Part shown: positions 16,494-24,590 of the stretch, piece after piece
Layout of the letters: every line of letters starts with the position of its first letter
How positions within the stretch are numbered: position 1 is the stretch's first letter
Assembly (NCBI GenBank): GCA_964428895.1
Contig: CAYRZU010000027.1
Span: 1 to 40,726, forward strand
Direction of reading: 5' to 3'
Length of the DNA stretch: 40,726 nucleotides
Source: HyVt-337 sp964428895
Lineage (GTDB): Bacteria; Planctomycetota; Phycisphaerae; SM23-33
Made by a program: the position numbers and the translations under genes
Notes under the pieces: generated by a model
The model's input: the letters and a program-made list of their open reading frames with translations, nothing else
Databases searched by the model: none
Told to the model about the DNA's origin: nothing

Positions 16494-16521
16494 TTGACGG
16501 CCGAGCGGGGATAGATATTAT
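16494..16521 (+). promoter_or_regulatory. Promoter upstream of rny (TTGACG / TATTAT)
   Basis: TTGACG (16494-16499) and TATTAT (16516-16521) are separated by 16 nt, or ATTATA one base on with 17. This is the best sigma70 match in the region. Transcription would start near 16528, about 480 nt before the rny ATG. Confidence 0.55.
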
Positions 16522-16672
16522 AGACAGATTAAGGCTTTCGCCCGTCGGCGGCCGCAGAGGCGTTTCGACCGCGGGCGGACGGTTATACGGCGACGTGATC
16601 GAGCCCATAAAGCTTGACACGCAGACCGGTTAGGTGGCCAGGGACGCCTGAAGCATACGCGGCCCTAGCGTT

Positions 16673-16719
16673 GCAGTGTCGCCTCCTCTCTGGAGGAATC
16701 CGGACCCAAAGGACACTGC
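16673..16719 (+). other. Stem-loop in the rny leader
   Basis: GCAGTGTC (16673-16680) pairs perfectly with GACACTGC (16712-16719), enclosing a second hairpin CCTCC/GGAGG (16682-16686 with 16692-16696, loop UCUCU). It looks like part of a structured RNA. No known RNA family recognised. Confidence 0.45.
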
Positions 16720-16924
16720 GGCCAGGCCCAGCACGAATTCGCCCGCCGGGCTCGCCCGTCGGGAAAACGAAACGAACGAGAAAACGCTGCGTATGCAACG
16801 GTATCGCGCTTCATTGGGTAACGGCTTCGAACGGCTTCTGTCGGTTTTACGATGGCGGCCAGAACTTCAATTGCGAGAACCGTTGTAGTTGTAGGATGCA
16901 GCGAATCCAAGTTCGTGGGGTGAA

Positions 16925-16956
16925 TTCGGCCAACCGGCCGAACGGGCTACCCGTTC
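16925..16956 (+). other. Two overlapping hairpins in the rny leader
   Basis: TTCGGCC/GGCCGAA (16925-16931 with 16936-16942, 4-nt loop) and GAACGGG/CCCGTTC (16940-16946 with 16950-16956, 3-nt loop) are both perfect. They share the GAA at 16940-16942, so they compete for three bases at their junction. Confidence 0.45.
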
Positions 16957-16984
16957 TATGCATCTGCGTGTCTAGGCCCTCTCG

Positions 16985-17008
16985 GCGCGTCGCCCTGAAA
17001 GGACGCGC
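16985..17008 (+). promoter_or_regulatory. Hairpin enclosing the rny ribosome binding site
   Basis: GCGCGTC (16985-16991) pairs with GACGCGC (17002-17008). The Shine-Dalgarno AAAGGA (16998-17003) lies in the 10-nt loop and the start of the 3' arm, 8 nt before the rny ATG. Folding would limit ribosome access. Confidence 0.45.
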
Positions 17009-17011
17009 GAC

Positions 17012-18595
17012 ATGCAATATCAGACTCTCGTCCTCGCGGCTATTCCCGAGGGCGTCTGGATAGTTCTCGGAGCGGCGGTATTGGTGGCGGTCACGGTGGC
17101 CGTCATGAAGGTCATCGAAAAGTCTCGCCGGGCCGCGGTGGAAAAGGAGCTGGCCGCTCTGGAAGTCGCCGCCAACGCCGAGGCCAAGAAGATCGTCGCC
17201 GAAGCCAAAGCCGGCGCCGAGGCCGAGCACATCGCCCGACGTGAGAAGTTCGACGAGGAAACGCGAACCGCCCGCAGCGAACTCCGCGAAGAGGAAAAGC
17301 GCCTCGCCAAACGGGAAGACCAGATCGAGCAGAAGCTCGAGACCCTCCACTCCCGCGAGCGCCTCAACGAAAGCGCCCAGCAGGCCCTCAAGGAACGCGA
17401 GAACGCCCTGGTCGCCAAGGACCGCCAACTCAACGACGTGATCGCCCAGCAGCGGACGCAGTTGATGAAGATCACCAACCTGTCCGAAGACCAGGCCCGC
17501 GAGCAGCTATTCGGCCGCCTCGAAAAGGACATGGAGCGGGAGACGGCCAAGTTCGTCGAGGAGAAGCTCGAGATCGCCCGCGACACCGCCGAGAAGGAAG
17601 GCCGGGAAGTCGTCCTGCGTGCGATTCAGCGCTACGCGGCCGACCAGACCGTGGAGTCCACCGTCTCCACCGTGGATATTCCCTCCGACGACGTCAAGGG
17701 CCGCGTGATCGGCCGTGAAGGCCGAAACATTCGGGCCTTCGAAAAGGCGACCGGCGTGGATGTCATCGTCGACGACACCCCCGGCGTGGTGGTGGTCTCC
17801 AGTTTCGACTCCGTCCGCCGCGAGGTCGCCCGCCGGGCCCTCAACCGCTTGATCCAGGACGGGCGCATCCACCCTACCCGCATCGAGGACCTGGTGGCCT
17901 CGACCGAGAAGGACGTCCGCAAGGAAATGCTCGAAGCCGGCAAGAACGCCATCATGGAAGCCAAGCTCCGCGGCGTTCACCAACGGCTGACCGAGCTGCT
18001 GGGTCGATTGAAGTTCCGCACCAGTTACGGGCAGAACGTGCTGCAGCATTCGATGGAAGTGGCCTTCGTCTCGCAGATGATTGCCGAAGAGTTCGGCCTC
18101 AACGGCCATATCGCTCGGCGGGCGGGCCTGCTGCACGATATCGGCAAGGCCGTCGACCACGAGACCGAAGGCTCGCACGCCACCATCGGCGCTGAACTGC
18201 TGAAGCGCTACGGTGAAAAGCCCGAGGTCATCGAAGCCGCCGGCGCCCACCACGGCGACATCGAGGCGATCAGCATCTACACCCCCATTGTGGGCGCCGC
18301 CGATGCCGTCAGCGCCGCTCGCCCCGGGGCCCGGCGTGACAGCGTGGAGCGATACATCCAACGGCTGCAGAAGCTCGAGGACATCGCCACCATGTTCGAA
18401 GGCGTCGAGCAGGCCTACGCCATCCAGGCCGGCCGCGAGGTCCGTGTGATTGTCGACGCCGCCAGTGTCGACGACCGCCTGTCGGTCAAGATCGCCCGCG
18501 ACATCGCCCGCCGCATCGAAGACGAAATGGAATACCCCGGTGAGATCAAGGTCACCCTCATCCGAGAGACCCGATCCACCGAGTTCGCCAAGTAG
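17012..18595 (+). CDS. rny: Ribonuclease Y
   Basis: RNase Y is the membrane-anchored endoribonuclease that starts mRNA decay in bacteria lacking RNase E. The 527-residue protein has the standard layout. An N-terminal membrane helix (VWIVLGAAVLVAVTVAVM) is followed by a long charged coiled coil (residues ~40-205), a KH RNA-binding domain near 220-285 (GRVIGREGRNIRAFEKATGV) and an HD phosphohydrolase domain near 345-440 (LQHSMEVAFVSQ, LLHDIGKAVDHE, AHHGDIE). The HD dyad is at about residues 374-375. The ATG is preceded by AAAGGA inside a hairpin, and the gene has an unusually long leader. A strong hairpin follows the stop. Confidence 0.97.
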   Translation: MQYQTLVLAAIPEGVWIVLGAAVLVAVTVAVMKVIEKSRRAAVEKELAALEVAANAEAKKIVAEAKAGAEAEHIARREKFDEETRTARSELREEEKRLAKREDQIEQKLETLHSRERLNESAQQALKERENALVAKDRQLNDVIAQQRTQLMKITNLSEDQAREQLFGRLEKDMERETAKFVEEKLEIARDTAEKEGREVVLRAIQRYAADQTVESTVSTVDIPSDDVKGRVIGREGRNIRAFEKATGVDVIVDDTPGVVVVSSFDSVRREVARRALNRLIQDGRIHPTRIEDLVASTEKDVRKEMLEAGKNAIMEAKLRGVHQRLTELLGRLKFRTSYGQNVLQHSMEVAFVSQMIAEEFGLNGHIARRAGLLHDIGKAVDHETEGSHATIGAELLKRYGEKPEVIEAAGAHHGDIEAISIYTPIVGAADAVSAARPGARRDSVERYIQRLQKLEDIATMFEGVEQAYAIQAGREVRVIVDAASVDDRLSVKIARDIARRIEDEMEYPGEIKVTLIRETRSTEFAK

Positions 18596-18641
18596 ACGGA
18601 TGTAGGGCGTGCAACTCGTCGCAGGCGCAACGTAGAAACAC

Positions 18642-18679
18642 CACGGGCGATGGAGACCTGGCCGGCTCCATCGCCCGTG
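18642..18679 (+). terminator. Terminator-like hairpin after rny
   Basis: A perfect 14-bp stem, CACGGGCGATGGAG (18642-18655) with CTCCATCGCCCGTG (18666-18679), encloses a 10-nt loop 46 nt after the rny stop. The U-tract is weak (TAGTTTGG), so termination could be partial or need Rho. Confidence 0.65.
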
Positions 18680-18909
18680 TAGTTTGGCAGCGCCCGAGGC
18701 AATGGTTGTGCTCTCGTGCCGACTCTATATTCGGCCAGCCACACCGGAATCTTTAGGGGGCTAAATGGAACGTTTGCCTTCCCCGCCACGCCCCATAAAA
18801 CCCCTGCAAATAAGGCGTTTTCCGCCTCGCCGCCTGAGTGTCCGATAACGTGTGTCGGTCGGACGCACTGGATTATCGGTCCCGAACACCCCCGCCCGGC
18901 TCCCGGTTC
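18680..18909. other. Gap between convergent rny and hflX
   Basis: No gene is seen in the rest of the 314-bp space between the rny and hflX stops. It holds a short AGGCG/CGCCT hairpin near 18813-18828 and the larger hairpin at 18842-18879. Confidence 0.5.
18842..18879 (-). terminator. Two-tier hairpin downstream of hflX
   Basis: CCGATAA/TTATCGG (18842-18848 with 18873-18879) encloses a second stem, GTGTGTC/GACGCAC (18850-18856 with 18862-18868, one G-U). It starts 31 nt past the hflX stop. There is no U-tract, so it may be a 3' stabiliser rather than an intrinsic terminator. Confidence 0.4.
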
Positions 18910-20241
18910 CTACACGGCGTGGGGGCCGTCGAGGATGGTGACGTCATCGCCGAAGGTGGCTAGTTCGTTGACGCGACGGGAGGGGAAGATGGCCTCGATG
19001 GTGGCGGTGGCGTCTTCGAATTCCTGGCGCTGGATGGTCCCGTGCTGGGCGATGAACTGCATCAGCCGCCCGGCCCCGCAGTTGGCCGTCAGCGTCACTC
19101 GCACCGGGCCGCCACTGGTTCGGCGGGCGACCTCAACCGCCAGCTCGGCGGCGCCTTGGCCGGTCGTGGCCGAAACGAACATCGCCTCCGGATAGCGCGC
19201 CGCCAGGACCGTTCGCACCGTGGGGTCCATGATGCAGTCGATCTTGTTCAAGACCAGCAACAGATTGCTGCGATCGCACTCCAACTCATCCAGCACGGCT
19301 TCGACCGCTTCGATCTGATCGCTCACCCGATCGGCCGAGGCGTCCGCCACGTGCAAGAGCAAGTCGGCGTGGATGGCCTCTTCCAGCGTGGCCCGGAAAC
19401 TGGCCACCAGATGGTGGGGCAAATCGCGGACGAACCCGACCGTATCCGAAAGCAGCGCCGCCTGCCCCTCGCCCAACTCCCACCGCCGCGTGCGGGTGTC
19501 GAGCGTGGCGAACAGTTGGTCGGCCACATAGACGTCCGCACCGGTCAACAGGTTCATCAGCGTGCTCTTGCCGGCGTTGGTGTAGCCGACCAGGCACGCG
19601 GTGGAGATATCCTTTCGCCCGCGAACTTGGCGGACCTTGCGGCGGTCGATCGCCGCGATCTCACGCTTCAGCGACGACACGCGCTTCTGCACCAATCGCC
19701 GGTCGATCTCGATCTGCTTTTCGCCCGGACCTCTCGTGCCGATGCCGCCCACCGCCGCCGCGGCCGTGGCCGCCCCGCCCGCGATCCGCTCCAAGTGACT
19801 CCACATGTGTCGCAACCGCGGGTACGTGTACTCCAACTGCGCCAGCTCCACCTGGAGCGACGACTCCGCCGTCCGCGCATGCGCCGCGAAGATATCGAGG
19901 ATCAACTCGCTACGGTCCAGCACCTTCCGCTCGATGATGACCTCCAGGTCGCGAATCTGGGCGGGCGTCAGGTCGTTGTCGAAGATCACGACATCGACCT
20001 CGTTGGCCTCGGCGCGCTCGGCGATTTGCTCGGCCTTGCCCTTGCCCACGTACAACCCCGGCTGGGGTTTCTTGCGCTTGGCCGTCATTTCATCGACCAC
20101 GTCGGCGCCGGCCGTCTTGGTCAGACTGCGCAGCTCGCCCAGCGGATCGCGCGGATCGTTCTTGCTGTCCGGCAGGAGCACCGCCACCAGCAGCGTGCGC
20201 TCGGCCTGGACCGACAGGTCTGTTCGTTTCGGTTCAGCCAT
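18910..20241 (-). CDS. hflX: Ribosome-associated GTPase HflX
   Basis: HflX is a translational GTPase that binds the 50S subunit and splits stalled or stressed ribosomes. The 443-residue protein has the HflX N-terminal domain with PGLYVGKGKAEQIAE and FDNDLTPAQIRDLE, and the glycine-rich GIGTRGPGEKQIEIDRRL near residue 165. The G domain follows: G1 GYTNAGKST, G2 region FATLDTRTRR, G3 DTVGFVRDLPHHLV, G4 NKID and G5 SATTGQG. It is a stand-alone gene with its own TATAAT box, convergent with rny and downstream of the permease pair. Confidence 0.96.
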   Translation of the reverse strand: MAEPKRTDLSVQAERTLLVAVLLPDSKNDPRDPLGELRSLTKTAGADVVDEMTAKRKKPQPGLYVGKGKAEQIAERAEANEVDVVIFDNDLTPAQIRDLEVIIERKVLDRSELILDIFAAHARTAESSLQVELAQLEYTYPRLRHMWSHLERIAGGAATAAAAVGGIGTRGPGEKQIEIDRRLVQKRVSSLKREIAAIDRRKVRQVRGRKDISTACLVGYTNAGKSTLMNLLTGADVYVADQLFATLDTRTRRWELGEGQAALLSDTVGFVRDLPHHLVASFRATLEEAIHADLLLHVADASADRVSDQIEAVEAVLDELECDRSNLLLVLNKIDCIMDPTVRTVLAARYPEAMFVSATTGQGAAELAVEVARRTSGGPVRVTLTANCGAGRLMQFIAQHGTIQRQEFEDATATIEAIFPSRRVNELATFGDDVTILDGPHAV

Positions 20242-20270
20242 TCGTTTCGTTACGTCCTCAGCAATCCCAC

Positions 20271-20276
20271 ATTATA
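20271..20276 (-). promoter_or_regulatory. -10 box TATAAT of hflX
   Basis: A consensus TATAAT lies on the minus strand 29 nt before the hflX ATG (20241). A -35 box is not obvious. The same TGTATAATG string recurs before the uronate-isomerase-like gene (36221-36226). Confidence 0.5.
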
Positions 20277-20292
20277 CAGCGCCGGCGCCCGC

Positions 20293-21258
20293 CTAGCCCC
20301 ATACCCAAAACATCACCGGCATGATCAGCGCCAGGAACATCAGCGTATTGAGCACGAAGATCGTCGCCGCTTCGTCGGCATCGAGGTCAAACAAGCTGGC
20401 GATACCGACGGCCGTCACCGCGGTGGGCATGAGCCCCTCGATGATAAACGCATCGCCTTCAATGGCGCCCATCGGCCACGCCGTCAGTCGCGTCAGCATC
20501 ACCAGGCCCAGCGCCATCATACCGGAGGCCACAAACCGTAACCCCGCCAGCGCCCCGATGATGGGCAGCAGTTGCCGCGTGTGCGAAATGCGCAGCCGCA
20601 ACCCGATCGCAAAGAACGCCACCACCACCGTGCCATAGAGCAGAATCTCCGGAATGCGCCAGTCGCCGATCTGGGCCGGGCACGGCACGCGGTAGGCCGA
20701 GACAAACACCGACGCGATCACCAACGGCAACCCCACTGACCGCCAATCGAAGATGCTGCGGAGGATCAGCCCCCCCAGCGGCCCGCCGCCGTGGGTGGGC
20801 GAGTAGTGGCGGGCGATCGGGTAGGCCACGAGCACCACGAACGGCATCCACATCAGGCTGTAGATGCCCATCAGCCCCAGGCCCAACTCCTGGCCGTACA
20901 GACCCAGCAGCACCAGCCCGCCCATGGTCACGCCGGTGTTGTACATACACGCGTGCACCGCCAGCAGTCCGCGCCGCCGCGGCACAGCCGTCGCCCATCG
21001 CGCCACCACAATCGCCAGGAGCGCCACCCCCAACGCGTTGATGATCCCCAGTCCCGGCATCCACGCGTGTTCGACGCGCAACTCCATCCGCCAGATCGCC
21101 AGCGCCTGAATGGTCGGATAGCCGCCCACCACCAGGACGGCCATCAACACCTTGGCCAACCGCTCACCCAGCAAGCCGACCCGTCGCGCCCCGTAACCGA
21201 CCGCCAACGAGCCGATGATGAGCCCCGGGTACAGCAATGCATGTTCAACGTTCGTCAC
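20293..21258 (-). CDS. AEC-like (auxin efflux carrier family) permease, copy 2
   Basis: This is a 321-residue integral membrane protein with about ten hydrophobic segments and short loops. The C-terminal GLMPTAVTAVGIASLF, followed by DLDADEAATIFVLNTL, resembles the last helices of AEC/bile-acid-type carriers, where a conserved proline opens a discontinuous helix. It is clearly paralogous to the neighbouring gene: both have NTG(V/A)TMGGLVLLGL, a WMPFVVLV helix and the loop ARHYSPTH(G/A)GG. It starts 12 nt after its paralogue's stop, so the two are probably one operon. The substrate is unknown; family assignment is moderate. Confidence 0.7.
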   Translation of the reverse strand: MTNVEHALLYPGLIIGSLAVGYGARRVGLLGERLAKVLMAVLVVGGYPTIQALAIWRMELRVEHAWMPGLGIINALGVALLAIVVARWATAVPRRRGLLAVHACMYNTGVTMGGLVLLGLYGQELGLGLMGIYSLMWMPFVVLVAYPIARHYSPTHGGGPLGGLILRSIFDWRSVGLPLVIASVFVSAYRVPCPAQIGDWRIPEILLYGTVVVAFFAIGLRLRISHTRQLLPIIGALAGLRFVASGMMALGLVMLTRLTAWPMGAIEGDAFIIEGLMPTAVTAVGIASLFDLDADEAATIFVLNTLMFLALIMPVMFWVWG

Positions 21259-21270
21259 AGAGCATTCCGC

Positions 21271-22251
21271 CTAGCCGTACACCACGAGAATCACGGGCAA
21301 GACCACCGCCAGGAAGACCAACGTGTTCACCAGGAACAACCCCGACGATTTCGACGCGTCCAAATCGAACATGTTCGCCACCGCCGCCGCGGCCACCGCG
21401 GTCGGCATGACGCCTTGAATGATCACCGTCCCGCCTTCGGGGCTGATGGTTGGCAACGGCCACGGCGTGGCGCGCGTGGCCGCGACGAGCGCCCAAGCGA
21501 TTCCCCCGGCCACCACGAACCGCATCAACGCCAGCCCCGCCGACAACCGCCACAATGACGGCACCTGCCGCACGCTCAGGCGCAACCCGATTGCAAAGTA
21601 GGCCGCGATCGTGGTCGCATAGGCGCACGCCTTCGGCACGTGCCAACGGCCAATCACCTCGGGCCGCGTGACGCCCCCCAGCGATAGCGCCAGACCAATC
21701 AGCCCCATTAATAAGCCAACCGCTCGCCAGTTGAGAACGCTGCGGGCCATCAGCCCGCCCAGCGATCCGCCCGCGTGCGTGGGCGAGTAGTGACGCGCGA
21801 TCGGGTACAGCACGAGGACCACAAACGGCATCCACATCAGAAAGTAAACACTCGCCAGTTGCAGCCCCTGTTGGCCGAACAGCCCCAGCAGCACCAGCCC
21901 ACCCATGGTCGCGCCGGTATTGGCCACGCCCGCGTGAATGCTCAGTAGGCCCCGTTCCACGCGATCGCGCGCGAATAGCGGCACCAAGGCCATCGCCACC
22001 AGCGCCACCAGGCCGGTATTGATCGCCCCCAAAATCGGCAACCACGCATGCAGCGCTTCCAGTTCCATCCCCCAAATCGCCAGCAGCACTACGCTGGAAT
22101 AGCCGCCCACAATCACCGCCGTCATGATGCCTTTGGACGCCCGTTGGCCCAACACGTCGCTCTTGCGCGCAGCATAACCGGCCGCCATCGATCCCACGAT
22201 GACGCCGGCCGAGATCATCAACTGTTGCGACGCCGCCAAGGCTTTCTCCAC
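21271..22251 (-). CDS. AEC-like (auxin efflux carrier family) permease, copy 1
   Basis: This 326-residue membrane protein is the upstream partner of a tandem paralogous pair, with about ten hydrophobic segments. Shared motifs include GSMAAGYAARKSDVLGQR (matching GSLAVGYGARRVGLLGER in the other copy), NTGATMGGLVLLGLFGQ and ARHYSPTHAGGSLGGL. Such pairs may arise by duplication and could act as a heterodimer, but that is inference. It is divergent from the DUF4139 gene. No Shine-Dalgarno stands out before the ATG. Confidence 0.7.
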   Translation of the reverse strand: MEKALAASQQLMISAGVIVGSMAAGYAARKSDVLGQRASKGIMTAVIVGGYSSVVLLAIWGMELEALHAWLPILGAINTGLVALVAMALVPLFARDRVERGLLSIHAGVANTGATMGGLVLLGLFGQQGLQLASVYFLMWMPFVVLVLYPIARHYSPTHAGGSLGGLMARSVLNWRAVGLLMGLIGLALSLGGVTRPEVIGRWHVPKACAYATTIAAYFAIGLRLSVRQVPSLWRLSAGLALMRFVVAGGIAWALVAATRATPWPLPTISPEGGTVIIQGVMPTAVAAAAVANMFDLDASKSSGLFLVNTLVFLAVVLPVILVVYG

Positions 22252-22315
22252 TCACCCCACGAGCCGCCAAGCCTACGTCCCGGCCCGGTTCGCCACAAGA
22301 GGCTAGGCCAACCGG

Positions 22316-22345
22316 TTGCCGGGCCGACCCCGGCGCGCGTATGAT
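22316..22345 (+). promoter_or_regulatory. Candidate promoter of the DUF4139 gene
   Basis: TTGCCG (22316-22321) and TATGAT (22340-22345) are separated by 18 nt and lie 45 nt before the ATG, which has AAAGGGAA about 7 nt upstream. Confidence 0.4.
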
Positions 22346-22390
22346 TAGGCCGAAGGGCACAGCGCTCTACCAAACGGAAAGGGAAACCTC

Positions 22391-24490
22391 ATGACACGCC
22401 ACACACTTGTGCTACTTGCTGTCTGCTGTCTGGCCGTCCCGGCCGCAGCCAGACCCAACGAGGCCGACGTCCCTATCACACGGGTCGTGGTCTTCGATTC
22501 CGGGGTGGCCTACTTCGAGCACACCGGGCAGGTCGACGGCGACGCCGTCATGCGCATGAACTTCCGCGCCGGGCAAATCAACGACCTGCTCAAGAGCATG
22601 CTGGTGATGGACTTGTCCGGCCAAGGCACGGTCAGCGGCGTTAACTACGCCTCGCAAGACCCCGTCGCCCGCGCCCTCAAGAGCTTCGCGGTGGATCTCT
22701 CGGGCGACCCGTCCCTGTGGGCGTTGCTGGCTCAATTGCGCGGGGCCGAGGTGCAGGTCCAGGCCCCCGAAGAGATCACCGGCCGAATCCTGGGCGTGGA
22801 GGGCCGAAAACGCCAGATCTCCGCCGACGGCCAGACCACGACCTTCACCGATGCGATCCTGAACCTCGTCACCGACGACGGCGTCCGGGCCTTGCCGCTA
22901 TCGAGTGTGCAGAACGTCCGCCTGACCGATCCCAAGCTCGCCGAGGAACTGTCCAAAGCCCTAGACGCCCTGCTGGCCTCGCGCGACACGCAACGCAAAC
23001 CGGTGGACATCCACTTCCGCGGCGAGGGGTCTCGGGACGTCCGTATCGGCTACGTGACCGAAGCCCCGCTTTGGAAAGTCTCCTATCGCTTGGTCCTCGA
23101 TGACGAGCAATCCCACCTGCAAGGCTGGGCCATCGTCGAGAACACCTCCGACGCCGACTGGACCGACGTGCAGCTATCGCTGGTCAGCGGCCAGCCGATC
23201 TCCTTCATCGAGAACCTCTACACCCCCCTGTACCTGCCGCGGGAGATCTACAGCCCGCGCGGCCGTGTGTCGCTGACGCCGCAGACTTACGATCAAGGAA
23301 TCGAGCCGCCCGAGTGGCCCGACGACGGCGATGTCGACGATCTGCCCACGCTGCGGCGGGAAGATTACGAAGACGACAGCGGCGGCGGCTTCCTGGCCGA
23401 GGACGATGGCAGCGACCTCGCGCCGGAAGAGGCGAGCATTGAGGATTCGCTGATCGACACGGTCCGGGCGGTCGCAGGCGGGGACCAGACCGGGGAGCTG
23501 TTCGAGTTCACCGTCCACGAACCGGTCACGCTCGCCCGCCGGCAGAGCGCTATGCTGCCCCTGATCGCCTCCGGCATCGACGCCGAACCGATCAGCATCT
23601 ACAACCCGAGCGTACTGTCGCGCCATCCCCTCAACGGCGCCCGCATCACCAACAGCACCGAACTGGAGTTGCCCCCCGGATCGATCACCGTCCTGGCCGA
23701 CGGTATCTACGCCGGTGACGCCTCCACCTACGCCATGAGGCCCGGGGATGCTCGGCTGATCAGCTACGGCGTCGACCAGAAGATTTCCGCCGACGTCATC
23801 GACGACTGGACCAAGACCACCAACACGCAGGTCGCGGTCTTCATCCGCGACGGCAAGCTCAATGTGCTCGGCGTTCGGCGGCGCACGATCGAGTACATCT
23901 TCCACAACAGCGACACCAAAGCCCGCGACATCCTGGTCGAAACCGGCGAGGAGTACGCGACCTACACTGAGCTCGTCGAGCCGAAAACGTTCGAAGACAA
24001 GACCGAATTCGGCTGGCGGCTGCGCGTGGAGGTCCCGGCCGGTGAAACCACAACACTCACCGTTGTCACCGACATCGCGTGGCACGCCGTCGAGGTCATC
24101 GCCACCAAGAAGCCCGACGACCTGTGGGCCTACGTAGAGGACAAGGACGTCGCGAAGGATGTCTACGACGCCCTGACCGACGCCCTCAAGCTGCGGCGCC
24201 AACAAGCCGCCCTGGAAGAGGCCATCAAAGCCAACCAGGCCCGGCGCGAGGAGATCTTCGTCAGCCAGCAACGTCTGCGCGACAACCTCCAGACCATCGA
24301 CCAGGACAGTTCCCTCGGCAAACGCTACCTGGCCAAGCTGAATGAACAGGAAGACGAACTGGAGACCATCGACAAGGAAATCGATGAGGCCACCGGCCAA
24401 ATCGAAAGCCTCAAGCAACAACTCGAGGAATTCTTGGACGGCCTGACCGTGGGCGCCGAACTCAAGCACGAGGATGTGCTAGCTGAGTAG
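22391..24490 (+). CDS. Exported DUF4139-domain protein with C-terminal coiled coil
   Basis: A 699-residue protein of unknown function. A signal peptide is clear (hydrophobic LVLLAVCCLAVPAAA, cleavage after AAA), so it is exported. A beta-rich N-terminal region (VPITRVVVFDSGVAYFEHTG) and a middle domain (VRIGYVTEAPLWKVSYRLVL, ENTSDADWTDVQLSLVSGQP) match the DUF4139/mucoidy-inhibitor-like family. Residues ~310-350 form a strongly acidic linker. The last ~110 residues are a charged coiled coil (LRRQQAALEEAIKANQARRE, QLEEFLDG). There is no C-terminal membrane helix. It is monocistronic, with a promoter before it and an intrinsic terminator after it. The family call is good; no function can be given. 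Confidence 0.82.
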   Translation: MTRHTLVLLAVCCLAVPAAARPNEADVPITRVVVFDSGVAYFEHTGQVDGDAVMRMNFRAGQINDLLKSMLVMDLSGQGTVSGVNYASQDPVARALKSFAVDLSGDPSLWALLAQLRGAEVQVQAPEEITGRILGVEGRKRQISADGQTTTFTDAILNLVTDDGVRALPLSSVQNVRLTDPKLAEELSKALDALLASRDTQRKPVDIHFRGEGSRDVRIGYVTEAPLWKVSYRLVLDDEQSHLQGWAIVENTSDADWTDVQLSLVSGQPISFIENLYTPLYLPREIYSPRGRVSLTPQTYDQGIEPPEWPDDGDVDDLPTLRREDYEDDSGGGFLAEDDGSDLAPEEASIEDSLIDTVRAVAGGDQTGELFEFTVHEPVTLARRQSAMLPLIASGIDAEPISIYNPSVLSRHPLNGARITNSTELELPPGSITVLADGIYAGDASTYAMRPGDARLISYGVDQKISADVIDDWTKTTNTQVAVFIRDGKLNVLGVRRRTIEYIFHNSDTKARDILVETGEEYATYTELVEPKTFEDKTEFGWRLRVEVPAGETTTLTVVTDIAWHAVEVIATKKPDDLWAYVEDKDVAKDVYDALTDALKLRRQQAALEEAIKANQARREEIFVSQQRLRDNLQTIDQDSSLGKRYLAKLNEQEDELETIDKEIDEATGQIESLKQQLEEFLDGLTVGAELKHEDVLAE

Positions 24491-24525
24491 TACCGGCAGT
24501 GGCTCTTCGGTTTGAATCGCAACCA

Positions 24526-24561
24526 CAGCCCGGTGGGTCTCTTGACCTGCCGGGCTGTTTC
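24526..24561 (+). terminator. Intrinsic terminator after the DUF4139 gene
   Basis: CAGCCCGG (24526-24533) pairs with CCGGGCTG (24550-24557). An inner GGTC/GACC stem and a UCUU loop complete the hairpin, followed by TTTCATT. It lies 35 nt after the stop codon. Confidence 0.75.
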
Positions 24562-24577
24562 ATTGGCCCCGCGCGGC

Positions 24578-24583
24578 TATACT
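24578..24583 (+). promoter_or_regulatory. -10-like box TATACT directly before the MBL hydrolase
   Basis: TATACT ends 7 nt before the ATG at 24591, so the transcript would begin at the start codon. No Shine-Dalgarno is present. Candidate leaderless gene. Confidence 0.4.
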
Positions 24584-24590
24584 GACGCGG

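Larger units (their letters stand above)
16360..17011. other. 652-bp intergenic region: divergent promoters and structured rny leader
   Basis: No convincing protein gene is visible; open frames here have no Shine-Dalgarno or recognisable family. Leftward it holds the formate operon promoter. Rightward a TTGACG/TATTAT promoter near 16494-16521 would give a ~480-nt leader for rny with several perfect hairpins (16673-16719, 16925-16942, 16940-16956, 16985-17008). I looked for tmRNA, RNase P RNA, SRP RNA, tRNA and cobalamin-riboswitch hallmarks and found none. Confidence 0.6.

Noticed and set aside
16583..17063. Open frames of 70-150 codons within the rny leader, and a known RNA (tmRNA, RNase P RNA, SRP RNA, tRNA, cobalamin riboswitch)
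   Set aside because: No ribosome sites or protein families. A GTTTCGAC-like string and a GGAATCCGG-like string are present but the other obligatory motifs of these RNAs are missing.
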